Source: CAXPZW01 sp049594615
Lineage (GTDB): Bacteria > Bacteroidota > Bacteroidia > Flavobacteriales_D > Sanyastnellaceae
Direction: 5' to 3'
NCBI GenBank assembly: GCA_049594615.1
Contig: JBMYJR010000001.1
Coordinates: 62,001-126,000 of the forward strand
DNA length: 64,000 nt
Under the pieces are notes generated by a model. That model made no database searches and was not told where the DNA came from. It worked only from the letters and a program-made list of their open reading frames with translations. Shown in pieces: positions 24,282 to 33,249 of the stretch. Position 1 is the first letter of the stretch. Each line of letters starts with the position of its first letter. Position numbers and translations under genes: made by a program.

Positions 24282-25835
24282 GTGCCTTGTGAAGTAGACA
24301 TTCGCCTGCACCCGGAAGACGCTTTCGACGCCGGGCGCATTCTAAGCCAAGCCGCAGCCGCGGCTGGATGGCGTAAATCCCGGGTCGCCCACCACCGCGT
24401 AGTGCGCCGTTCCATCGACGCGCGCCAACGCAAAGTGGTGTACCAACTCCGTGTACAACTGTTTGAAGCCGGGGAGCGCGTCCATCCCTTGCAAACTCCT
24501 GCGGACTACCAAGATGTTTCCAACGCCCCGGAAATCCACATCATCGGTGCTGGACCGGCCGGTTTGTTTGCAGCCTTGCGCTGCCTAGAGGTGGGCCGCA
24601 AGCCTGTGATTTGGGAACGAGGCAAAGACGTGCGCGCCCGACGCCGAGACCTGGCTGCCATCCACAAGCAACACACCGTTGATCCCGATTCCAACTACTG
24701 TTTCGGAGAGGGAGGCGCAGGCACGTATTCCGACGGCAAGCTCTACACCCGCAGCAAAAAGCGTGGTGACGTCCGCCGGATTCTTGAAATTCTGGTGGAG
24801 CACGGCGCCGAAACCGACATCCTGATCGACGTCCACCCGCACATCGGCACCAACAAACTGCCAGGCATCATCGCCCACATGCGCGAAGTCATTTTGGCCC
24901 ATGGTGGCCAGGTGCATTTTGAACAGCGCGTCACAGACCTGCTGCTGGAAAAGGGTCGGGTGGCCGGTTTGGAAGTGGGCGGACAGACCGTTCCAGCCGA
25001 ACATGTTGTACTTGCTACTGGGCACAGCGCTCGCGACATCTTTGAGCTGTTGCACGGCAAAGGACTCACCATCGAATTCAAACCGTTTGCCTTGGGCGTG
25101 CGCGCAGAGCACCCGCAATCTTTGGTGGACGCAGCGCAATACAAACGCCCGGACCGTGGAGCCATCCTGCCAGCCGCAGCGTACCGATTGGTGCAACAAG
25201 TGGATGGGGCAGGCGTGTACTCTTTCTGCATGTGTCCTGGAGGAATTATCGCGCCATGTGCCACCGAGCAAGAAGAGGTGGTCACCAACGGCTGGTCGCC
25301 CTCCAAGCGCAACAACCCGTTCGCGAACTCGGGCATTGTGACCGAGGTCAAGTGGGAAGATATCCCCCAGCACCACCACAAGGGCCCACTTGCAGGTGTG
25401 GCTTTTCAGCGCGAAGTAGAGCAGGCCTGTTGGAAGGCCGCAGGTTCCACCCAAGCAGCGCCCGCACAGCGCTTGGTGGACTTTGTGGCCGGTCGCGCAT
25501 CCAAGGATCTTCCGGTCAATTCGTACCAACCTGGCACCGAGCCGGTACGTCTGGATCAGCTCTTACCACCTTTCATTGCCAACCGCTTGCGTGAAGCCTT
25601 TAACGCTTTCGACCGCAAGATCAAAGGCTACCTTCATCCCGAGGCCATCGTCGTGGCGCCTGAATCCCGCACCAGCTCACCGGTGCGCATCCCTCGCGTA
25701 AAAGAAACCCTTCAACACCCCGAAGCCCGCGGCCTCTATCCGTGTGGAGAGGGCGCGGGCTTCGCGGGAGGAATCGTATCTGCTGCCCTCGATGGGCGCC
25801 GGGTCATTGACGCCTGCGTGCAGCAGCAAGTCTAA
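24282..25835 (+). CDS. Uncharacterised FAD-dependent dehydrogenase (COG2509 type)
   Basis: 517 residues. An N-terminal ~80-residue domain (CEVDIRLHPEDAFDAGRILSQAA, RRSIDARQRKVVYQLRVQLF) precedes the FAD Rossmann motif IIGAGPAGLFAALRCLE (~residue 90). The family hallmark NYCFGEGGAGTYSDGKLYTR follows, then FCMCPGGIIAPC and the terminal FAD-site PCGEGAGFAGGIVSAALDG. Relatives are widespread but biochemically unassigned. The start is proposed as GTG at 24282 (V-PCEVDIRL), because a near-consensus -7 box ends 4 nt earlier and the domain begins there; the longer ORF would run through the divergent E1 promoter and into E1. It overlaps the convergent gene's stop (CTAA). Confidence 0.85.
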   Translation: MPCEVDIRLHPEDAFDAGRILSQAAAAAGWRKSRVAHHRVVRRSIDARQRKVVYQLRVQLFEAGERVHPLQTPADYQDVSNAPEIHIIGAGPAGLFAALRCLEVGRKPVIWERGKDVRARRRDLAAIHKQHTVDPDSNYCFGEGGAGTYSDGKLYTRSKKRGDVRRILEILVEHGAETDILIDVHPHIGTNKLPGIIAHMREVILAHGGQVHFEQRVTDLLLEKGRVAGLEVGGQTVPAEHVVLATGHSARDIFELLHGKGLTIEFKPFALGVRAEHPQSLVDAAQYKRPDRGAILPAAAYRLVQQVDGAGVYSFCMCPGGIIAPCATEQEEVVTNGWSPSKRNNPFANSGIVTEVKWEDIPQHHHKGPLAGVAFQREVEQACWKAAGSTQAAPAQRLVDFVAGRASKDLPVNSYQPGTEPVRLDQLLPPFIANRLREAFNAFDRKIKGYLHPEAIVVAPESRTSSPVRIPRVKETLQHPEARGLYPCGEGAGFAGGIVSAALDGRRVIDACVQQQV

Positions 25836-27931
25836 TGTTGCAGTTTGGGGTGATCCGCCCCGAGCATGTTGCGTACTTCGTCCAGTGGCATGAGTGCATC
25901 GTTGAACAAGCCGGTGATGGAGGCCTGCTGGATGCCTGCGTCTTGCGCTGAGATGAGTGCATCCACGGCTTCGCTAATGCTGTCGAAGCGGCCGGTGACA
26001 AAGTGTGTGGTGCCGTCGCCAAGGGTGCGGATTTCTACATCGCCCAGGTTCAGGAAGCGATTCATGTCCTCGGTAGATACGGTGCCTTCGAACGCACCCA
26101 ACTCCACGGTAAAGGTGATCTGGTCGGGATCGATGGACATGTTCTCGAAGTCGTCGGTGCGGTCCTCGAAACCTTCCGCCACGTGGAGTCCAGCTTCGGC
26201 CAGGGTGATGCGTGTGCCGTTTTTGTAGGCCGTCACGAATGCACCGTCGAAGCCTTTGTTCAGCAGGTCCATGCGGCGCGAGGCAGCATTGCTGAAGCTT
26301 TCGTAGCCCTGTGAGGTGTAGCGGGTCAATCCATCCTCACCTTGGATGGCCAGTACGTCGGGGATGTTGTGGAAGATGTTTTCGCTCAGTGCGTTTCTAA
26401 AGGCGCCCATCTGCACGCGGTAGAACACACCTTGCTCGTCCAGAGAGGCCGGGGTATTGGCGTCCATTTGGCTGCGCATTTGGGTTTCCATCACCGCGCT
26501 GAGTTCGCTCATGTCTTCCAGCTCGCCGCTGTTGGCGAGCGACACCGAACCTTCCACGCCTTGCTGCTCGAGTTCAAGCTTGCGCTTGACGGCATCGGGC
26601 AGTTTCGCGTAGGCGCCCACCAGATACACGTCTTTGCCGTCTTTCTTGGTGGAAACCACATCATTGAAGCTGAGCAGCAGGTTGATCTCCGCTTGGGTAA
26701 GCCCGCCTTCTTGCGGGGCCACCTCAACGCTGTAGGTATTGCTCCAGTGCGAAGGATCCGAGTCCATTCGCATGTGGATTTCATCGTAGTTGCGTTCGCC
26801 GTACCAAGGAATCGAGTCGGTCCAGAACAACCATTGCTGGCGGAAGAAGTCGTCGGTCAGCGCAATGCCGTCGGCATCAACGTCGGCGCCTGCAGGGGTA
26901 TCGGGTTCGGCGTCCAAGTAGTCGGGCACGCCATCACCGTCGCCGTCAAGCGGGCAACCGCGTTCGTCTACCGGGGTGCCGGCTGGAGTCTTGGGACACT
27001 TGTCAAAGAAATCCGAGACACCATCACCGTCGCCGTCTTCGTCCTCAAAGGCGAAGAGCCCAGGTTCGGTTTCGCCCGGCAGTTCCAGCACGTTGCGGCC
27101 TTTCGGAGTTTTGTTGAGGTCGTAGCTCAGCCCCAGGTTGGTGTACAAGAAGCGGTCGTTTTGCGCATTGGCTGCAATCGGACCTTCGGGGTCTGAAATG
27201 TTGTCGATGCGGTCGGTGAAGGTGAAGTGCATTTCGGCACCCAAGCGCACGCGAAAGCGGTCGCCGCAGTTCCATTGTACGCCAGCACCCACCGGTATGG
27301 CAAGTACCCGGTCGGGGTAGTTGCCCGCACCCTCGCTGTCGAGGCCGCGCAGATCGGTTTCATACACGTAATCGCGCGAAAGCAGGATGGCGTCGTCCTT
27401 GTTCAACGCATCTTGGGCGATGTTGCGGATGGTGCCATCGTCCCAGTAGTGGTACCAGTACCCATTGGCGTCTATCAAGTCGGACTTGCTGAGGAATTCC
27501 AAGTTTTCGATCCCTACTGTCACCCACGGTAAAAAGCCACGCTTGCGAGCGTAGAAGTTGCCGAAGTTGTACTGGAGATTCACCCCAGTGGATCGGATTT
27601 CGCTTTGGAAATTCAAGGGAGAATTGCTGGCCCACTCGTTGACCGTCACCGTCCCAAACAGGGAAAAGGCCTGCACTTGCAGGTAGTCATTGACGTCAGC
27701 AGTGAGGCTGATGCGGTAACCGGGAGACGCCGAGCCGGGGTGGTACCCACCTTCGTTGCCACCGATTTCACCCATGAACATAAATGTGCCGTAGTTCAGC
27801 CCCAGGTGAGGCTTGATCCGCAGCTTTTGAGGTTGCACGGGGGCAGGTTCCGAAACCGCTGAAGAATCGGATTGCGCGGCAGTGCTAAGCACCACGGCCA
27901 TGCAGAGGAAGAAAGACATAATTGCTCGCAT
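25832..27931 (-). CDS. Outer-membrane protein with beta-barrel, TSP3 calcium repeats and SPOR-like domains
   Basis: 699 residues. Signal peptide MRAIMSFFLCMAVVLSTAAQ. The N-terminal ~280 residues look like a barrel (PHLGLNYGTFMFMGEIGG, VQAFSLFGTV, GVNLQYNFGNFY, FRVRLGAEMHFTF). Thrombospondin type 3 repeats bind calcium at ~305-365 (DEDGDGDGVSDFFDKCP, DGDGDGVPDYLDAEPDTP). Two SPOR-like segments follow (FYRVQMGAFRNALS, and FTVELGAFEGTVS near the end), suggesting binding to denuded peptidoglycan. The usual OmpA C-terminal domain is not seen. The start codon lies inside a 14-bp palindrome. Role proposed: envelope linkage; exact partner unknown. Confidence 0.75.
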   Translation of the reverse strand: MRAIMSFFLCMAVVLSTAAQSDSSAVSEPAPVQPQKLRIKPHLGLNYGTFMFMGEIGGNEGGYHPGSASPGYRISLTADVNDYLQVQAFSLFGTVTVNEWASNSPLNFQSEIRSTGVNLQYNFGNFYARKRGFLPWVTVGIENLEFLSKSDLIDANGYWYHYWDDGTIRNIAQDALNKDDAILLSRDYVYETDLRGLDSEGAGNYPDRVLAIPVGAGVQWNCGDRFRVRLGAEMHFTFTDRIDNISDPEGPIAANAQNDRFLYTNLGLSYDLNKTPKGRNVLELPGETEPGLFAFEDEDGDGDGVSDFFDKCPKTPAGTPVDERGCPLDGDGDGVPDYLDAEPDTPAGADVDADGIALTDDFFRQQWLFWTDSIPWYGERNYDEIHMRMDSDPSHWSNTYSVEVAPQEGGLTQAEINLLLSFNDVVSTKKDGKDVYLVGAYAKLPDAVKRKLELEQQGVEGSVSLANSGELEDMSELSAVMETQMRSQMDANTPASLDEQGVFYRVQMGAFRNALSENIFHNIPDVLAIQGEDGLTRYTSQGYESFSNAASRRMDLLNKGFDGAFVTAYKNGTRITLAEAGLHVAEGFEDRTDDFENMSIDPDQITFTVELGAFEGTVSTEDMNRFLNLGDVEIRTLGDGTTHFVTGRFDSISEAVDALISAQDAGIQQASITGLFNDALMPLDEVRNMLGADHPKLQH

Positions 27932-27959
27932 ACGTATGCGTTGGTCTTTCTCGCATACG
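27927..27959. promoter_or_regulatory. Palindrome covering a start codon, plus a third half-site (candidate operator)
   Basis: CGCATACGTATGCG (27927-27940) is a perfect 14-bp palindrome containing the ATG of the SPOR/TSP3 gene. The half-site CGCATACG recurs at 27952-27959, starting 25 bp after the first copy. Arrangement and location suggest a repressor site or an RNA structure masking the start. Confidence 0.45.
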
Positions 27960-28075
27960 GAAGGAATTCTACAAGGTTACATGGGAGAGGAGATGGGTAG
28001 AGTGCAAAGCCTTCACCCACCCCCACTCTTATCACGCTTAATTCCCGATCCACTTGCCCTGAACAGTCTACTGCT

Positions 28076-29683
28076 TCAACCAAGTGCTACGCTCGGAACT
28101 TCGTAGTAGCCCGAACCTTTTACGACGTCCACCTCAAACTCACGTCCGTGGCGTTTGATGTTGAGGGTCCAATGGGCGGGATGTTCATGGCTGGAGAGGA
28201 CGTGGTCGCCATACCAGAGGCCGGCGGCGTCAGCGGGGCCATTGGGGGTGATGCCTTCGATCTTGTCTTGGTGAATGAGCAAGCCGCAGTGGTCAGAAAT
28301 AGGGTTTTTGTTGGGGGAGAATGCGAGGGTCCAACCGCGTGCGGCAAACGCTTCATTCAGATGTGGGAGGTAGTCCTCGGTACCGTAGATGAGGCCGTCG
28401 AAGAGGTGGCCCACGTCGGTACCACTCACCTGTTCGATCAGGCGGCGGTAGTCGGCGGCGGTGTAGCCCTTGCCGGTTTTACCAAACTCCTCATACATCA
28501 GACGCATAACGTTGTCCATGCTGGCTTTCCCGTCGGTGGCTTGGCGGATGTGGGTGTCGAGGATGAAGGTGACAAGGGCACCCTCGTTGTAGATGCTCAC
28601 CTTGCGCCAGGGAATGCCGCGCACGTAGCCGTCGAGCCAGGTGTCCCAGCTGCTTTCGGCCACAGAATGGTTGAAGCGACCGGCGTTCCAGAGGTGGCGC
28701 TGCACCAGTTGGCCTACACGTTTGGCAAATTCCGCATCGTCAAACACGCCTGAGCGGTGCAGAAATTCATCGCCGAACCAAGTGGTCACCCCTTCGCACA
28801 CGTAGCCGAGCTCGCTGTAATTCTCGCGCGAAAAGTCGTACGGCTGCATGTCTGCAGGGCGGATGGCTTTGATGTTCCAGGTGTGGTAAAGCTCGTGGCA
28901 GGCGATGCCCATCAATTCACGGTAGGCCTCTTCTTTCTCCAAAGTCTCGTGAGGCCCTAGGGCAATCACAGTGCTGCGGCTGTGCTCTACCCCGTGACGA
29001 GCGGGGAAGCGGGGCACTTGGTACATGAAGTGGTAGTCCTCCACCGGGATGTCACCAAAGGCTTCCACCATGGGTGCGGTAAAGGCGGCATGTTCGCGTA
29101 CAAAGCGGTCCAGGTCAAAGCGAACCTCGCCCATGATCCAAATGTGGTAGGTCTCGCTGCCCACATCGTACATGCGGTGCTGGAGTTTGTCGGAGGCGAT
29201 GAATGGAGCGTCCATCAGTTCTTGTACGTTGTCGGCAAACAGGACGGCTTTCTCGTGGCGGAGCTGGCAGGCAATGGGGGTGGAAGCTGGCAAGTCCAAG
29301 GCCACTTCAAACGGTGCTTCTTGGTGGTTAACGTCGTAAAAGAAACAGTTGACAGGGTTGACATACACCTGCTCTTCGTCCAGCCAAGTGGACCCAGCGT
29401 TGAGCGTGTTGGCGTAAAACTGGTACTTGAGCTTTACGGTATCTGTGCCCCGCGTATTCACCACCCACAAATCTTTCGTAGCCTTCTGGTAGGCCAGGGG
29501 ATGCCCCGTGCTGTCAGTCACTTCAAATCCACGGATACTTTTGGCGAAGTTCCCCAGCTCATAGCGACCTGGGCGCCAAGCGGGCAGTTGCAATTGAAGG
29601 GTGTCACTTGCGGCTTGGAATTCAGCCTCAAAGTGGATGAACTGTCGGTGGCGGTGTGGAAAGCTCAGGTGGTACCGGGTCAT
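28076..29683 (-). CDS. M61-family metallopeptidase with PDZ domain
   Basis: 535 residues, slightly shorter than typical M61 glycyl aminopeptidases. An N-terminal beta domain (TRYHLSFPHRHRQF, LPAWRPGRYELGNFAKSIR) precedes the gluzincin zinc site CHELYHTWNIKAIRP (HExxH) with a third ligand likely in the following CEGVTTWFGDEF. A PDZ-like C-terminal domain contains GITPNGPADAAGLWYGD. No signal peptide is visible from the ATG at 29683, so it may be cytosolic. The longer ORF to 29773 would overlap the divergent rarA start. No clear -7 box was found. Confidence 0.9.
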   Translation of the reverse strand: MTRYHLSFPHRHRQFIHFEAEFQAASDTLQLQLPAWRPGRYELGNFAKSIRGFEVTDSTGHPLAYQKATKDLWVVNTRGTDTVKLKYQFYANTLNAGSTWLDEEQVYVNPVNCFFYDVNHQEAPFEVALDLPASTPIACQLRHEKAVLFADNVQELMDAPFIASDKLQHRMYDVGSETYHIWIMGEVRFDLDRFVREHAAFTAPMVEAFGDIPVEDYHFMYQVPRFPARHGVEHSRSTVIALGPHETLEKEEAYRELMGIACHELYHTWNIKAIRPADMQPYDFSRENYSELGYVCEGVTTWFGDEFLHRSGVFDDAEFAKRVGQLVQRHLWNAGRFNHSVAESSWDTWLDGYVRGIPWRKVSIYNEGALVTFILDTHIRQATDGKASMDNVMRLMYEEFGKTGKGYTAADYRRLIEQVSGTDVGHLFDGLIYGTEDYLPHLNEAFAARGWTLAFSPNKNPISDHCGLLIHQDKIEGITPNGPADAAGLWYGDHVLSSHEHPAHWTLNIKRHGREFEVDVVKGSGYYEVPSVALG

Positions 29684-29738
29684 GGAACGGGCAGATTTGA
29701 AGTAGATTCGAAGTCCGCAAATTCGTGAAAAGCCCGAG

Positions 29739-31022
29739 ATGAACGCCCCCGCCATTCCCCTTGCCGAACGCATGCGTCCCCTGACGCTCGACGACTACAT
29801 GGGCCAGGACCATTTGGTGGGCGAGGGCAGCGTATTGCGCCGCGCGATTGAAGCCGGTAACATCCCCTCCATGATCTTTTGGGGACCGCCCGGGGTAGGC
29901 AAGACCACCTTGGCCACCATCATCTCGCACCAGCTCAACCGGCCCTTTTACACGCTTTCGGCCATCAACTCCGGGGTGAAGGACATCCGCGAGGTGATTT
30001 CCAAAGTGCAGAATCAAGGGCTGTTTGGCGGCAACAACGCCATCCTGTTCATCGACGAGATCCACCGCTTCAGCAAAAGCCAACAGGACTCACTGCTGGG
30101 AGCAGTAGAAAAGGGCACCATCACCTTGATCGGCGCTACTACTGAGAACCCGTCATTCGAAGTCATTTCAGCACTCCTCAGCCGGAGCCAGGTGTACGTG
30201 ATGAAGAGCTTTGACCGCGATGCGATGCGCTCTTTGGTCAACCGCGCGCTGGAAAAAGACGAGCTGCTGCGTGCGCGCACCATCGACATCCAAGAGGAAG
30301 AGGCCTTGTTTCGACTCTCGGGAGGCGACGCGCGCAAACTGCTCAACTCGCTTGAGCTTGTGGTCAACATGAACCCGCAGGAACCGCTGGTGATCACCAA
30401 TGAACTGGTGACAGACGCCATCCAAGAAAACCTGGCCCTCTACGACAAAGGCGGCGAGCAACATTACGATGTTATCTCGGCCTTCATCAAATCCATCCGC
30501 GGTTCGGACCCCAATGCGGCAGTCTACTACCTGGCCCGCATGGTGGAGGGCGGGGAAGACCCCAAGTTCATTGCACGACGGTTGGTCATTCTGGCTTCCG
30601 AGGACATTGGCCTGGCCAACCCCAACGCGCTGCTTTTGGCCACCGCAAGCTTTGAGGCCATCGAACGCATTGGCTGGCCGGAAGGGCGGATCGTGCTCAG
30701 CCAATGCGCCATCTATTTGGCCTCCTCTCCGAAGAGCAACGCAGCCTACAAGGCCATCGGCGAGGCCCAATCCAAAGTGCGCGAAACCGGCGCTTTGTCT
30801 GTGCCGCTCCACATCCGCAACGCCCCCACCAAGCTCATGAAGGACTTGGGCTACGGCAGCAACTACGAGTACTCCCACGATTACGACCGCGGCTTCTCCC
30901 CCCAAGAATACCTCCCCGAGGAGATCAAAGGCACGCGCTTTTACACTCCCGGCAGCAACCCGGCGGAGGGGAAGTTGCAGGCTTATTTGAAGTCGCTGTG
31001 GGGGGGTAAGTACAAGTATTGA
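29739..31022 (+). CDS. rarA: Replication-associated recombination protein A (MgsA/RarA AAA+ ATPase)
   Basis: 427 residues. The N-terminus PLAERMRPLTLDDYMGQDHLVG, Walker A FWGPPGVGKTTLA (~residue 47), Walker B ILFIDEIHRFSKSQQD and sensor GATTENPSFEV are diagnostic. The C-terminal MgsA tetramerisation domain includes AFIKSIRGSDPNAAVYYLARM. The protein acts at stalled replication forks with SSB. TAGATTCG (29703-29710) upstream differs by one base from the -7 consensus. A G7 run (31010-31016) occurs near the 3' end. It is followed by dispersed repeats and a bidirectional terminator. Confidence 0.96.
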   Translation: MNAPAIPLAERMRPLTLDDYMGQDHLVGEGSVLRRAIEAGNIPSMIFWGPPGVGKTTLATIISHQLNRPFYTLSAINSGVKDIREVISKVQNQGLFGGNNAILFIDEIHRFSKSQQDSLLGAVEKGTITLIGATTENPSFEVISALLSRSQVYVMKSFDRDAMRSLVNRALEKDELLRARTIDIQEEEALFRLSGGDARKLLNSLELVVNMNPQEPLVITNELVTDAIQENLALYDKGGEQHYDVISAFIKSIRGSDPNAAVYYLARMVEGGEDPKFIARRLVILASEDIGLANPNALLLATASFEAIERIGWPEGRIVLSQCAIYLASSPKSNAAYKAIGEAQSKVRETGALSVPLHIRNAPTKLMKDLGYGSNYEYSHDYDRGFSPQEYLPEEIKGTRFYTPGSNPAEGKLQAYLKSLWGGKYKY

Positions 31023-31038
31023 GCGCGCAGGGATTTTC

Positions 31039-31072
31039 GAGTGCAAGAGCAAGTGCAAGCGGTGAGTGCAAG
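31039..31072. repeat. Dispersed intergenic repeat copy R1 (GTGCAAG triplet)
   Basis: Three GTGCAAG units in 32 nt. GTGCAAGCGGTGAGTGCAAG (31053-31072) recurs at 36528-36547 with one mismatch, and GAGTGCAAGAGCAA (31039-31052) recurs as GAGTGCACGAGCAA at 44483-44496. A 16-nt inverted repeat (GCCGAG-TACA-CTCGGC, 31124-31139) follows. The interval 31023-31170 holds no gene. Confidence 0.6.
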
Positions 31073-31170
31073 AGGTGGATGTTGCCAGGCCGGTTAGAGT
31101 GCTGGTTTTCTCCATCTGGTAGCGCCGAGTACACTCGGCACGAACCAACCAGTGGTGACGAAAAGGGAAC

Positions 31171-31200
31171 AAAAAAGGCCCCGAAACTCGGAGCCTTTTT
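31171..31200. terminator. Bidirectional terminator between rarA and fba
   Basis: AAAAAGGC-C-CCGA / TCGG-A-GCCTTTTT hairpin with A- and T-runs on both sides, suited to ending rarA (+) and fba (-, stop at 31222). Confidence 0.85.
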
Positions 31201-31221
31201 CAATGGGTTATACCGCTAGGA

Positions 31222-32289
31222 CTATGCGTTGCGGTTCAGAGCGTTGAGGTCGTCGAAGGCCATTTTGAGGCGTTCGATGAACGTTTGCTCTGCCACACGC
31301 AGCCATTTGCGGGGGTCGTAGTATTTCTTGTTGGGGACATCATCGCCGTCGGGGTTGCCGATTTGGCTGTTGAGGTAATCGATGTTGCCGGTCACGTAGT
31401 CGCGCACGCCGCTGAGGAAGGCCCACTGCATGTCGGTGTCGATGTTCATCTTGATGGCGCCGTACTCGATGGCCTCGCGGATGTGTTCTTGACTTGAGCC
31501 GGAGCCGCCGTGGAACACGAAGTGCACAGGGTTGTGGCCGGTGCCGAACTTCTCTTGGATGTAGTCCTGCGAGTTCTTGAGGATCTTAGGAGTCAGGGTC
31601 ACGTTGCCGGGCTTGTATACGCCATGCACGTTACCAAAGGCCGCAGCCACGGTGAAGCGGTGCGAGATGGCGTTCAGGTGCTCGTATGCGTAAGCCACTT
31701 CCTCAGGCTGGGTGTACAGCTTGGACGAATCGATGCCGGTGTTGTCCACACCGTCTTCCTCACCGCCGGTGACGCCGAGCTCGATTTCCAGGGTCATGCC
31801 CATAGCGCTCATGCGCTTGTGGTACTCCGCACACGTGGCGATGTTTTCTTCGAGAGGCTCCTCACTCAGGTCGATCATGTGAGAGCTGTAGAGCGGACGG
31901 CCGGTAGCTTCAAAGTGACGCTCGCTGGCGTCCAACAACCCGTCGATCCATGGCAAGAGTTTGCGGGCGCAGTGGTCGGTGTGCAGGATCACGGGCACTT
32001 CGTACGCCTCAGCGAGGGTATGTACGTGGTGTGCGGCCGAGATGCTGCCGAGCACGGTGGCACGCTGTTGCTCGTTGCTCAGGCCTTTGCCTGCGTAGAA
32101 CTGGGCGCCGCCGTTGGAGAGTTGCACAATCACGGGTGAGTTGACCTCACGCGCGGTTTCCAATACGCCGTTCAGCGAGTTGGTGCCCACCACGTTGACC
32201 GCGGGCAGGGCGTAATTGTTGTCGTTGGCGTGTTGGAGCAATTCCTGCACTTGGTCGCCGTGCAGCACTCCTGATCGAAATCGGGCCAT
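31222..32289 (-). CDS. fbaA: Class II fructose-bisphosphate aldolase
   Basis: 355 residues, FbaA subtype length. It cleaves fructose 1,6-bisphosphate to DHAP and glyceraldehyde 3-phosphate using zinc. PVILHTDHCARKLLPW carries the catalytic Asp and a zinc His, FGNVHGVYKPGNV another His, and VFHGGSGSSQEHI the substrate phosphate loop; LTPKILKNSQDYIQ is family-typical. The ATG at 32289 has CGAATTTA on the plus strand (minus TAAATTCG, one mismatch to consensus) 20 nt upstream. The extension to 32382 is not supported. Confidence 0.96.
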   Translation of the reverse strand: MARFRSGVLHGDQVQELLQHANDNNYALPAVNVVGTNSLNGVLETAREVNSPVIVQLSNGGAQFYAGKGLSNEQQRATVLGSISAAHHVHTLAEAYEVPVILHTDHCARKLLPWIDGLLDASERHFEATGRPLYSSHMIDLSEEPLEENIATCAEYHKRMSAMGMTLEIELGVTGGEEDGVDNTGIDSSKLYTQPEEVAYAYEHLNAISHRFTVAAAFGNVHGVYKPGNVTLTPKILKNSQDYIQEKFGTGHNPVHFVFHGGSGSSQEHIREAIEYGAIKMNIDTDMQWAFLSGVRDYVTGNIDYLNSQIGNPDGDDVPNKKYYDPRKWLRVAEQTFIERLKMAFDDLNALNRNA

Positions 32290-32401
32290 GGTTCTCAATA
32301 ATTTGGTCGCGAATTTAAGGCACCCGTGCCCACCAGAGGTCCTGAATCCCCCACCGATTTCGTTTCGATGTAGTCTGTACACGGATTCCGATCTTGCACC
32401 C

Positions 32402-33202
32402 GTGAACGTTACCGATCAACTCGGCATCGCCCTCGAATTTGACCGCTCGCCGCAGCGGATTGTGTCGCTGGTTCCCTCCATCACCGAGTGGTTGTGGGAC
32501 ATGGGGCTCGAAGACCGCGTGGTGGGCATCACCAAATTCTGCGTCCGTCCCGAAGCTTGGTTCCGCAGCAAACCCCGCATCGGCGGCACCAAACAAGTCC
32601 ACCTCGACCGCCTGGTGGCCCTGAGGCCCGACCTGGTCATTGCCAACAAGGAGGAAAACGACGCGTCCGACGTAGCGGCCATCCGTGCCGCCGGTATCCC
32701 GGTCTGGACCAGCGATGTGCGCACCTGGGACGACGCCCTTGACATGATGCACCTGCTCGGTGAACTTTTGGATGTATCGGGCAGGGCTGCCGCGCTCAAC
32801 ATGGAGTTGAAGCAATCTGATCCCAATGCAGGCATACCCCTCAAACGCGCCGCCTATGCCGTATGGAATGAACCCCTGATGCTGGCCGGTACCGACACCT
32901 TCATCCACGACATCCTGGCTCGCCTCGGCTTTGAAAACGTCGTCCAAACCATGCGCTACCCCGCCTTCACCGACCCAGAACTAGAAGCCACGCACCCGGA
33001 AGTACTTCTACTCCCTTCAGAGCCGTTTCCATTTGCTGAAAAGCACCTGCCCGCCTTGCAAGCACGCTTCCCCAATACTCAACTCGTCCTCGTGGATGGT
33101 GAGATGTTTAGTTGGTATGGAAGCCGCATGAAGTATGTTAGAGAGTACGGAGAGCGACTTAGGGAGGAGTTGGGCACAATAAGGAGTCTCAAAGACTGTT
33201 AA
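32402..33202 (+). CDS. Helical-backbone metal/corrinoid-binding ABC-transporter substrate-binding-like protein (BtuF type)
   Basis: 266 residues, periplasmic-binding-protein type III fold. The N-terminal RIVSLVPSITEWLWDMGLEDRVVGIT is the BtuF/FecB signature, and LRPDLVIANKEEND and IPVWTSDVRTWDDAL complete the first lobe. From GTG at 32402 no signal peptide or lipobox is visible, which is odd for a periplasmic protein; many Bacteroidota homologues are likewise annotated as cobalamin-binding without an obvious export signal. No permease or ATPase neighbour is present. The last ~10 codons turn AT-rich, and the gene ends at the border of the AT-rich island. Start choice is moderate. Confidence 0.8.
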   Translation: MNVTDQLGIALEFDRSPQRIVSLVPSITEWLWDMGLEDRVVGITKFCVRPEAWFRSKPRIGGTKQVHLDRLVALRPDLVIANKEENDASDVAAIRAAGIPVWTSDVRTWDDALDMMHLLGELLDVSGRAAALNMELKQSDPNAGIPLKRAAYAVWNEPLMLAGTDTFIHDILARLGFENVVQTMRYPAFTDPELEATHPEVLLLPSEPFPFAEKHLPALQARFPNTQLVLVDGEMFSWYGSRMKYVREYGERLREELGTIRSLKDC

Positions 33203-33249
33203 CTGAATCCATTAGAAGTTGATTTCACGAGTAATAATTGAAGGGGTTT

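Noticed and set aside
31001..31020. G7 tract at the end of rarA as a contingency locus
   Set aside because: Near the stop of a conserved housekeeping gene; slippage would change only the last residues.
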